DNA of 64,000 bases from Camellia lanceoleosa. Taxonomy: Eukaryota > Streptophyta > Magnoliopsida > Ericales > Theaceae. The translations under genes were made by a program, and so were the position numbers. The notes under the pieces were generated by a model that did not search any database, had not been told where the DNA came from, and saw nothing but the letters and a program-made list of their open reading frames with translations. This document shows, in pieces, positions 46,897 through 55,444 of this stretch. The first letter of the stretch is position 1; the number at the start of each line of letters is the position of its first letter. The DNA lies in the NCBI GenBank assembly GCA_025200525.1, contig CM045767.1, forward strand, positions 8,105,273 through 8,169,272, given 5' to 3'.

Positions 46897-47530
46897 CAAA
46901 ACGACGTCATTTTGGGTTTTCTTTTTTTTCCTTTTCTTTCTTTCTATGTGCGTTCAAATAGAGAGGGAAGAGACGAGGAGAGAGAGAGAGAGAGAAGAGA
47001 AGAAGGAAGATCGGCCCTCTGTTTTCTCTAATTTTTTTTTTTTTTCCCTTTCCAGTAGATCTGGATTTGAGGATGAAAGGGAAATTTTTTTTTTTTTGTT
47101 GATGAAGATGATGATGATGTTGTTGCAATTTGTTGATGAAGATGTTGATGATATTGATCCGGATCTGCAGACCCAGGGAATTTTTTTTTTTTTTTTGTTG
47201 ATGAAGATGATGATGATGATGATGATGAAGACGATGATGATGTTGTTGCAATTTGTTGATGAAGATGTTGATGATGTTGATCTGGATCTGCAGACCCAGA
47301 TCTTGTTGATGTTGATGAACAAAAAAAAATTTGTTCAGAAAAAAATTTGTTGATGTTGATCAACAAAATTTTTTTTTGTTTTTTTGTTGATATTGATGAA
47401 GCCCAGCAGCGCAGCAGACCCTTCTTCTCTTCTTCTTCTCTTCTTCTTCTTTCTTCTTTCTCTTCGTCTTTAGAAAAACAACGAAAAAAAAAAAACACAC
47501 ACACACACACACAAACGACGTCGTTTTGGT
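46897..47530. repeat. CGACGTCG-flanked block with GATGAT and CTTCTT microsatellites
   Basis: It is bounded by AAAACGACGTCATTTTGG (left) and AAACGACGTCGTTTTGG (right). Inside are a GA run (46979-47000), two copies of a 100-120-bp unit (TGATGTTGTTGCAATTTGTT ... GATCTGCAGACCCAG) at 47096-47195 and 47200-47305, and a CT-rich stretch (47418-47465). Met/Asp- or His/Ser-rich reading frames are products of the trinucleotide repeat. The AACGACGT ends suggest a non-autonomous transposon, but no target duplication was confirmed. Confidence 0.5.
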
Positions 47531-48040
47531 GTCAGGCCATTTGAGCCACGCCTTTTTTGAGCTACCAATCGGAGTTGTTTTTTGCTTTTGTTTTTTTTTT
47601 TTTTTTTTAGATCTAGTAGATTGACTTGAAAAGTAAATTTTTTCTACACAAATTAAAAAAATACTAAAAAGGAAAATTTCTTTTTTTTTTTTTTGGCTAG
47701 TCCCAAACTCACCAAGAATGGATCTACATTTTGCCTCTAACCATTTGGACAACTACATTTAGAGAGTTTTAAAAGTTAGGCAAACTAATTTCATGAGTAG
47801 CGATTGTTGTTGGAGTACACATATTAGGTAAAATTGTGATAAAATTAAAAAAAATAAAATTATTTTATATATACTTTTGTTAAGTGAAATGCAATGTTAG
47901 AGTTACTCTAAAAAGTAAAAACTTTGTTGATTTACAAACCAAATCAGAACTAAACCACATCACATTCAAGCAATTTCTTCCAAAAAGAGAAATAGAGATG
48001 TAATGTGAGATGTATATAAAGCAAGTAAAAGGGAGTGAGA
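47531..48040. other. Intron spacer next to DUF642 exon 1
   Basis: T-rich runs at 47590-47608 and 47681-47694; otherwise nothing recognised. Confidence 0.4.
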
Positions 48041-48269
48041 GAGTGCTTACCATCAAGATGTGGTTGAAGAGGAGGAAGAGCTGCAGAAGCATAGATATGT
48101 TGTAGAGACAGAAGATGAACAAAACAGAGCATAGAGAGAGAAACAGAGCCATTTGCTGATGCTGTAGTGTAGCTGTGTTTTGGAATGAGGAAAGAGATAA
48201 GAGTGAGCTATATATATATATAAATAAAAATCCTCGGGTGTGGAGAGATAAAAAAATTTATAAAAAAAA

Positions 48270-48668
48270 TGTTTGGTTCTGATTTTAAAACGTTTTTTAG
48301 AAAATTTTATTTTTTTATTTTTTGTATTTTAATATTTTTAATGAATTTTTTAAAATTTTTAGACATACTTAACATAAATACACTTTAGAAGTATAATATT
48401 TGTGAAAAAATATTTAAAAAATACACTAAATATCAAAAAATAAAAAAATTCAATACATTTTTCATATTTTTATGTATTTATTAATTTTTTAAAATATTTT
48501 TTCACAACTATTTTACGATTTAGATACATCTAAGTAAGGTGCATCTAAAAAAGTAAAAAAAAAAATTGATTAAAATTTTAAAAATATTCAAAAAACAAAA
48601 AAAAATACAAAAAACAAAAAACTCAATTTTCAGAAAAATTGAATTTAAAAAACTAAAACCAAACACAC
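48270..48668. repeat. AT-rich foldback MITE-like repeat, copy 3
   Basis: It starts TGTTTGGTTCTGATTTTAAA and ends AACTAAAACCAAACACAC. The inner arms TTAGACATACTTAACATAAA and ATCTAAGTAAGGTGCATCTA are near complements. It lies just upstream of the DUF642 start. Confidence 0.65.
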
Positions 48669-48873
48669 TAAATATGTTGTTTTGGAAGATTGGGTAAAAA
48701 TGGATTTTTTTGGTCTTTTTTGATTTTTTTTTTAAATATGTAAATAAAATAAAGATAATAATATGATTCAAAATAAAACTATTTTGAATCAAAGGAGACC
48801 ATTGTATTTATTGGATAAAGTTAATATAAAAATAAAAAATAAAAAGGGAAAGAGAAGGTGGGATGTTAATATT

Positions 48874-49275
48874 AGGGTTTGGCTTTGGTCCAGTTTAAGA
48901 TCGGATTGGATCGTGCTGTTAGGTTTGTGGGGCTCATCCCGGGTCTCGTTTTGATAATCCAAGCCGTTCAATGTGTAGAACTCATCGAATACTATATACC
49001 TGTAAAAAATTACGTTGATCAAATATTGATAGCTATGTGATCAAATTAGTTTTGTTTAAAAATTGGACGATGAACAAATTAACGGTTAACAAAAAACTGT
49101 TTTGATCACATAGCTCTTAATATCCGATCAACGTGATTTTTTAAAGACATATAGTAATCGATGATTTCTACATATTGAACGGTTTAGATTATCAAAACGG
49201 AACCCGTGGTGGGCCCCCACAGGCCCAACAACACGGTCCAGTCCGATCTTGGACTACTGGACCATAGCCAAACCC
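48874..49275. mobile_element. MULE-type MITE (402 bp)
   Basis: It is flanked by a perfect 9-bp duplication TTAATATTA (48865-48873 and 49276-49284). Terminal inverted repeats are GGGTTTGGCTTTGGTCCAGT against, on the other strand, GGGTTTGGCTATGGTCCAGT, and complementarity continues through almost the whole element (TTGATCACATAGCT in both arms). A 9-bp duplication is typical of Mutator-like elements. No coding capacity. Confidence 0.85.
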
Positions 49276-49321
49276 TTAATATTAAAATAATTAAACTATT
49301 ATATTTATTTTAATATTTTAT

Positions 49322-49660
49322 TTAATTTCAAATAGTACAATATCAAAATAATTAAGAATTTTGTTTTTTTTTAAACGTAAAAAATGAAGTTACATTAGGA
49401 GGTCAACAACGCAATGCAACATGCATCAATGACTTTCCACATTGATTAGCACTAGTAAATGTGTGATTGATTGATGCAAAAGCTACTACTGGCAAATTTC
49501 TCTTCCTAAAATTACTGAATTTCAAATAGTACAATACCAAAATAATTAAGAATTTTGTTCTTTAAACGTAAAAAATGAAGTTACATTCGGAGGTCAATAA
49601 TGCAATATGCATCAATGACTTTCCACATTGATTAACACTAGTAAATGTGTGATTGAAATG
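49322..49660. repeat. Tandem duplication of about 185 bp
   Basis: AATTTCAAATAGTACAATA to AAATGTGTGATTGA occurs at 49322-49472 and again at 49508-49654 with few changes. Confidence 0.8.
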
Positions 49661-50330
49661 CAACTACCAAGGTTTACTCGGAAGCTAATTACAACCTTTA
49701 TCTTTATTCAAAATTCAAACTCAGATGTGAAAATAGCCCTGTAGTTATTTATTTATTTACAATTAAGAGGGTTAGATTTATAATTTTATGTTGTGTTTAA
49801 TTGAAAATTTTGGAAAGAAATTTGAAAAGAAAAAAGTGTGTGAAATATTTTATTCACATTTCATATATATTTTTTCTTTCCCTTTCTAAATCTCTTCCTA
49901 AATCCCTCAACCAAACACAACGTAAAAATATGAAAACTAATTTCTTGTATATTAAGTTGATTGGGACTAAAAAAGTACAAAAATATGAAATAGACAAAAT
50001 AAGTGAATAAAACAAAATATTATATTCAAATCATAATCATTTTACTTTTTCCTTCACAAAAAAAAAAATTAAAATGAAAAAATTCTTTCCAAACAAAACT
50101 AATTTAGTTAGGTTAAATTAATCAAAAAATTAAAAAATCAAGCTAAATTTTTTTTTTCCCAAACGACCCCTAAATACAGGTATACATATTCAATGTTTGA
50201 GCCTATTAAAGTGAAAATTACACAAAATAATAGTAACTTACATGTTTGACTTTCATGTTTGACTTTAATTTTTAAGGGATAAAAGTGAGTTTTTCCAAAT
50301 GTAAAATTACACATTTAAGCAATCTGCATT
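49661..50330. other. AT-rich spacer without genes
   Basis: No credible CDS. Short AT-rich frames only. Confidence 0.4.
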
Positions 50331-51090
50331 ATAGAGGTTTTAGATTTTCCCTCGTTCTAGAACAAATCACACATTACGAACAAATACGTAACACTCCAAT
50401 AACGTAATACTCTAATGTAACACACTAAAAAACTCTTTAGTATATTTTTTCCAAACGTAACAATATAACACTAAAAAAAAAACCCCTTAATCTATTTTTT
50501 TACAAACGTTACACTCTAACGTAACACACAAAAAAAAAAAACTTCTTAGTGTGTTTTTTCCAAACATGGCACTCCAATCGATGTAATCTCAAACGTAACA
50601 CCTCAATGTAACACACTTCAATATAACACACAAAAAAACACTAAAAAAATTCCTTACTTTACTTTTCCCAAACATAACACTCACAGTTTGAAATTATACA
50701 TTTGTCCAAAACTTACTAAGTACTTTTTGTACTCTTGGAATGGTTTGAAGAATTCCACATCATTTTTTTGGAGTGTTACATTTGAAAAAAGTAGATTAAA
50801 GAGTTTTTATGTGTTATATTAGAGTGTTGTATTAAGAAGTTTTTTTGGAGTATTATATTAGAATGTTATGTTTGTAAAAAGTACCCTAGGGAGTTTTTTT
50901 TTTAGTATTATATTGAAGTATTACGCTTGAGTATTACATTGGAATGTTACAGTTTAAAATTATATATTTTCCCAAAATTTACTAAAGAGTTTGTATATTC
51001 CTTTTGAAATGTTTGAAGAATCTCATATCTTTTTAGAATGTTTGAAAAATCCCATATTGCAAGTCATTTTTATACTCCTTTTGAAATGTT
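50331..51090. repeat. Degenerate foldback repeat built from TAACACTCTAA words
   Basis: The left half repeats AACGTAACACACTA and TTTTTCCAAACGTAACA. The right half carries their complements (TGTTATATTAGAGTGTTG, GTATTATATTAGAATGTTA). GTTTGAAATTATACATTTG near 50686 reappears as GTTTAAAATTATATATTTTC near 50951. Probably an old foldback transposon. Confidence 0.5.
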
Positions 51091-51381
51091 TTCCAAATAA
51101 AAAAGATTATCATATAAAAATTTATCCCAAATTTGATTATCATATATTGTGTATCTTACATTTCTAACACCAAAAGGCAAAAAAAAAAAAAAAGAAAGAA
51201 AAAAATATAATAGAAAGTATAACTGTAAATGTAATTTTCAAATAATATATTAAATCTACTTTTCTAAAATCAATGGGACTAATTGGTCTATGAGAAAATC
51301 CTTGTGATTAAATGGATCACCATTCCTTAAAATGAGTTTTATAAGTAAATTTTCCTTTTTTTTGTTAGATGCAATTAACAA

Positions 51382-51424
<43 letters not shown>

Positions 51425-51904
51425 AAAAATTGACTAAGGTATGAAAAAGAAAAAACATTAAGGACAAAAAAGAAGAAAAAAGAAAAACAAGAATCGAAAG
51501 GTACCAAACATATTAATTTAAAACATCCAAAAAGATATGCGAAGAAAATTGAACTCCTCATCTTACAGCAATTGAAAGATTTGGGCATCACAGCTTGTCA
51601 ATCTAAATCTCGGTCACATGCATTGTACTTTTATCCGCACAAAAAAAATTAATCTTAATTATATTAAAATTTTTAATTATTATTAAATATTAGTTTATCT
51701 ATCTCACTTATAAATTTGTACATTTTAACTCCTTAAAGTATAAAATTGTATCATTTTCTTTTTTTATTATGACTTTTAATTATATATATTTTTTAGATTG
51801 GATAATCAAAGAAACAAGTTACAAAACTTCAAGAAGAACTAAGGACAAAAGAGCCGGAGGAATATCTTCAAGCCAAACAACTAAACCCTCGAAGCGAATT
51901 CGCA
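51091..51904. other. AT-rich spacer with a long A run
   Basis: A 38-base A tract at 51385-51422. No gene; the minus-strand Phe-rich frame is the A tract read backward. Confidence 0.5.
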
Positions 51905-52460
51905 CTTTTGGCAACAAAAAAATTGGTCGCTAAAAGTCTATTTTTGGTCGGCAAAAGTTAACCGCGATCAATTTTTTTGGTCGCTACTTTGGTCGCCAAT
52001 TGAGGGTCAGCAAAAGTAATTCGCAACCAAAATTTTGGTTGGTCGGCAAAAGTTGGATTTACCGACTAAATTTTTAGTCGCTAAATATTTAATTACCGCG
52101 ACTAATTCATTTTGTCGCTAAAACACTTTGGTCTCGAAAAGTGATATTTTCCGGACCAAATATCTTAGTCGCCAATTGACACATTTTGCGACCAAAAAGT
52201 TTGGTTGCCAATTATCACATTCAACAACCAAAAAGTTTGGTTGCCAATTGTGACATTCCACGACCAAAAAATTTGGTCGCCATTTGTTACTTTTCGCGAC
52301 CAAAACTTTTGGTCGGCAAAAATGAGTTTCCACGACCAAGAACTATTTTGGTCGGCAATAGATGTATTTGTTGCGACCAAAACTCTTGGTCGGCAATTGT
52401 CATTTTTTGCGAAAAAAATTTATTTTGGATGTCGCGACTAATAAATTGGTCGCCAAAGCA
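51905..52460. mobile_element. CACTA-type subterminal repeat region
   Basis: About twelve units of 35-45 bp, each close to a palindrome: CGACCAAAA...TTTTGGTCG followed by GCCAATTG or GGCAAAA. Examples are GCGACCAAAACTTTTGGTCG (52297-52316) and CGACCAAAAAATTTGGTCGC (52261-52280). Such arrays bind transposase near the ends of plant CACTA elements. The CACTA terminus itself is not seen, so the end is truncated or diverged. It borders the gene-fragment cluster on its right. Confidence 0.6.
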
Positions 52461-52770
52461 GGAAAACAATACACCTGTAATTCCTAATAATTCATTCAAT
52501 CCATAATAAACCTATAATTTTAAACCATCATTCAAATTAACTGAATCATTAACATTCGACACAATACATAATTCATTAACATTCAACACAATACAACTAT
52601 TCTAAGTTTTGATTCACAAGTCACATCCATCTAGCATAACAATTTGAAACATAACTATTTGTTATCCATGCGCAGCTATCAACAAAATAAAACTACTAAT
52701 ATTTGTTATCCATACACATCCATCCAAAAATATTTAATCCTCCCAAAAATGCTCATACTGCCAAGTAGTC
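52461..52770. other. Spacer between CACTA repeats and the MOR1 fragment
   Basis: Contains repeated CATTAACATTC(G/A)ACACAATACA (52540-52592) and ATTTGTTATCCAT(G/A)C (52657 and 52700). No gene. Confidence 0.4.
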
Positions 52771-53050
52771 TTGTACAATTTAACTTCGTGAACTTGTTAA
52801 GAAATATGTTGGGGAGGGTGCTCGTCTGGTTCGTGAACTTTTGATCCACTTTTTCCAACTTTTGATCCACTTTTCAATGATGGCCCCATCGATATTGTTT
52901 TAGCTACTTCAATGTTTCTGGGAACAAAGAAAAATTATGTCACTATGAAACAGCACTACCGAACAAAGATAATAAAACCTCAACAAACTTCACTACAACA
53001 TACCTTGAAAAGCCCCAAAGTGCTTCAGTCGTTCAAGAACAATAGCTAAG

Positions 53051-53767
53051 TGTCACGCCCCGCCAAATCATCAAGACCAACGCGACGAGGGCGTCGCGAG
53101 CATAGGTGGGGGAGAATGTCACGCCCCGCCAAATCATCAAGACAGAATGACTTACAGGAAGGAAATCTCAAGGAAATGAGACTATTCAAATGGCTTGGAA
53201 GCTCCTGGAAGACTTGAGAAAACATGAAGACCATAAAGGATGCTAGAGGGTTCTGGAACTCTCTAGAATGGCTACAGGAAGAGAGGCTATATGAGAATTG
53301 CCTGGAAGACTCTAGAACTTCCTAGAATATTGTAGAGAACTGTACATAACTCTAGTAACATGTACATAATACTTGTATAGGCTCTTTGAGAGGATAAGGG
53401 AAGGATCTAGAATCCTCTCCAACCTTGTAGGTCTAGAATAATCTAAGGTGTAGGAGGAGGAAGTGTCTAGAACACTCTCCACCCTAGTAGTTCTAGAATA
53501 TTCTCTGTAAGGCTATATAAAGGAGAGGCCCTCATTTGGCCAAACCACCAAGCAACCCAAGTGTAATCACAAGTACTCTAGTAATACAACAAGCATTCTC
53601 CAAGTGTTCCCTTAGTTCTCTAAAGTCTCTCTTGTGTGTGTACAATATCCTAGCTCCCTTCCACAAAAGGCTTACTTAGGTGCAAGCAAGGCGTGCTAAA
53701 GCATCTAAGGCCGCACGGTTGGCTTGGAAAGACTGAGGGTTGGTTCAGAAATTCCAAGGCCGTGACA
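53051..53767 (+). repeat. 5' LTR of the TR-GAG-like element
   Basis: It contains an internal 66-bp duplication of its own head plus the upstream purine tract (second TGTCACGCCCC at 53117). The inner part has repeated CTAGAAC(A/T)CTC and CTCTAGAATATTCT words. A TATATAAAGGAGAGGCC TATA-like site lies at about 53513. Confidence 0.8.
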
Positions 53768-53769
53768 GT

Positions 53770-53891
53770 TGGTATCAGAGCCAAGTCACGAAGGCGTCGT
53801 GACAGTTGGTATCAGAGCCAAATCACGAAGGCGTCGTGACAGTGGTATCAGAGCCAAATCACGAAGGCGTCGTGATAGTGGGTATTAGAGC
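53770..53891 (+). repeat. Four tandem primer-binding sites
   Basis: The LTR end GTGACA is followed by TGGTATCAGAGC at 53770, 53807 and 53843, and by a diverged TGGGTATTAGAGC at 53879. Each lies in a 36-38-bp unit that ends CACGAAGGCGTCGTGACAG or close. TGGTATCAGAGC is the complement of the initiator Met tRNA 3' end. Only the first copy has the normal distance to the LTR. Confidence 0.85.
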
Positions 53892-53932
53892 CAAAGTTAC
53901 GAAGGCGTCGTAACTGAGGAAGGAAGGGCATT

Positions 53933-54886
53933 ATGTTGGAAGTAATCCACACCAAGGAGGACCGCGGAAGGGAGACTGCTGGAAACTTGGGCAAATTTTG
54001 GAGAAAAGATATGAAGCCCAGGCATAACTGCTTCCTTTGCGATGAGCTACATTGGGCAAGCGACTGTCCTAAGAGGAGGAGTCTCATTGCAATATTGGAA
54101 GAGCGAGAAAGGGAAGAGCAGGCTTGCATGGGAACTCTACAGCAACTGGGTGCCACCGAGTCAAAGCCTACTACATTAACCCAAGGGGATGAGGGTTTAA
54201 TGTACAAGGAGGGCAAGGCCGATGGGGAGGCAACCCAAGTCATGGTCGACACTGGAGCGTCGCACAACTTCATCAACGCGAAAGAGGCCAAGCGGGTTGG
54301 TCCGAACCTTGACGGGGGTCGAGGATTGATGAAGGTGGAAAACACCAAGGAAAAGGCTGTGGAGGGGCTGGCTCAAGGGGTTGAGCTACACCTTGGTGAG
54401 TGGTGCGAAATAGTCAAAGACTGTGGCGTGGTGCTGGAACGGTACGAGGGACTTACGCCGAGCACCTTCATTGTGGAGTTCGCACCAAGGGTGGTGTCCG
54501 CGCGGGGCGGGTTTCCCGTGGGTAGGGGAACGGACAAGCATGGGGGCAGGCAGGGTAATGTCCCCCTGATGAGGGCGTCAGGGACTGGCAGGAGTAGCAT
54601 GTCACGTACCAAATTCAACATGGCACAGTCAAAACCAAGAAGGCGTAAGTCAAGGAGGCAGCCTGCGACTTCGAGGAAGGAGACGCGACGAGGGCGTCGC
54701 GAGCATAGGTGGGGGAGAATGTCACGCCCCGCCAAATCATCAAGACCAACGCGACGAGGGCGTCGCGAGCATAGGTGGGGGAGAATGTCACGCCCCGCTA
54801 AATCATCAAGACAGAATGACTTACAGGAAGGAAATCTCAAGGCAAGGAGACTATTGAAATGGCTTCAAAGCTCCTGGAAGACTTGA
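53933..54886 (+). CDS. Gag-nucleocapsid/protease-like ORF of the TR-GAG-like element
   Basis: A 317-residue ORF without stops. A zinc knuckle CFLCDELHWASDC (C-X2-C-X3-H-X4-C, about residues 33-45) is followed by KRRSLIAILEEREREEQ. A retropepsin-like active-site segment VMVDTGASHNFINAKEAKRV is at about residues 103-122. The C-terminal 80 residues are Arg-rich because the frame runs through the purine tract into the 3' LTR, where the 66-bp duplication makes RRGRREHRWGRMSRPAKSSR appear twice. No capsid domain is visible upstream. The long open frame, in a young element, suggests it may still be translated. Replication would need proteins from another element. Confidence 0.7.
   Translation: MLEVIHTKEDRGRETAGNLGKFWRKDMKPRHNCFLCDELHWASDCPKRRSLIAILEEREREEQACMGTLQQLGATESKPTTLTQGDEGLMYKEGKADGEATQVMVDTGASHNFINAKEAKRVGPNLDGGRGLMKVENTKEKAVEGLAQGVELHLGEWCEIVKDCGVVLERYEGLTPSTFIVEFAPRVVSARGGFPVGRGTDKHGGRQGNVPLMRASGTGRSSMSRTKFNMAQSKPRRRKSRRQPATSRKETRRGRREHRWGRMSRPAKSSRPTRRGRREHRWGRMSRPAKSSRQNDLQEGNLKARRLLKWLQSSWKT
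54684..54719 (+). other. Polypurine tract and GCGACG hairpin of the TR-GAG-like element
   Basis: GCGACGAGGGCGTCGC can form a hairpin and is followed by ATAGGTGGGGGAGAA, the purine tract directly before the 3' LTR. The same block is present inside each LTR head. Confidence 0.7.
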
Positions 54887-55444
54887 GAAAGTATAAAGAC
54901 CATAAAGGATGCTAGAGGGTTCTGGAACTCTCTAGAATGGCTACAGGAAGAGAGGCTACAAGAGAGTTGCCTAGAAGACTCTAGAACTTCCTAGAGTACT
55001 GTAGTGAATTGTACATAACTCTAGTAACATGTACATAATACTTGTATGTTCTAGAATAGGCTCTTTGAGAGGATAAGGGAAGGATCTAGAATCCTCTCTA
55101 ACCTTATAGACCTAGAATAGTCTAGTAGATGTAGGAGGAGGAAGTGTCTAGAACACTCTCCACCCTAGTAGTTCTAGAATACTCCATGTAGGCCTATAAA
55201 AGGGGGAGGCCCTCATTTGGCCAAACCAAGTCCCAAGTACCCAAGTGTAATCACAAGTACTCTAGTAATACAACAAGCATTCTCCAAGAGTTCTCTTAGT
55301 TCTCTAAAGTCTCTCTCGTGTGTGCAATCTTCCCTTCCACAAAAGGCTTACTTAGGTGCAAGCAAGGCGTGCTACAAGCATCTAAGGCCGCACGGTTGGC
55401 TTGGAAAGACTGAGGGTTGGTTCAGAAATTCCAAGGCCGTGACA
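54720..55444 (+). repeat. 3' LTR of the TR-GAG-like element
   Basis: 725 bp, carrying the same 66-bp head duplication (second head at 54786). It differs from the 5' LTR by scattered substitutions and a few short indels. Confidence 0.8.

Larger units (their letters stand above)
45492..48132 (-). pseudogene. DUF642 cell-wall protein gene, decayed and truncated
   Basis: DUF642 proteins are secreted plant cell-wall proteins linked to pectin methylesterase control. Exon 1 (48132-48051) encodes a signal-peptide-like MLCFVHLLSLQHIYASAAL and ends GATG|GTAAGC. Exon 2 (45958-45492, acceptor CCACAG, donor AGAG|GTAAGT) encodes SLPNWEINGLVEYMSGGPQP, FYFAIPRGAHAGRLGNEAS, LTFGATRTCALDEMLRV and VVKVNFHNPG. 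Defects: a TGA at 45942-45944 right after LLAN where the family has Gly; loss of about ten residues between STSQN and LTFGA; and a one-base frameshift after FHNPG, beyond which the correct frame reads EDLTCRPLLDAIAIKEL. The second half of the protein (exon 3) is absent. The intron is about 2.1 kb and holds a MITE and a GATGAT-rich block. Confidence 0.8.
53051..55444 (+). mobile_element. TR-GAG-like non-autonomous retrotransposon (2394 bp) in a MOR1 exon
   Basis: LTRs 53051-53767 (717 bp) and 54720-55444 (725 bp) start TGTCACGCCCC and end GGCCGTGACA. The internal region is only 952 bp and carries one ORF with a zinc knuckle and a protease motif but no RT, RNase H or integrase. A TAAG duplication lies on both sides (53047-53050 and 55445-55448). 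The flanks join to give an uninterrupted MOR1 exon, which proves the insertion. Confidence 0.85.

Noticed and set aside
46907..47510. His-, Ser- and Met-rich ORFs
   Set aside because: They are translations of GATGAT and CTTCTT microsatellites on both strands.
52118..52506. Overlapping ORFs on both strands with Trp-Ser-rich repeats
   Set aside because: Produced by palindromic TTGGTCG units of the CACTA-type region.
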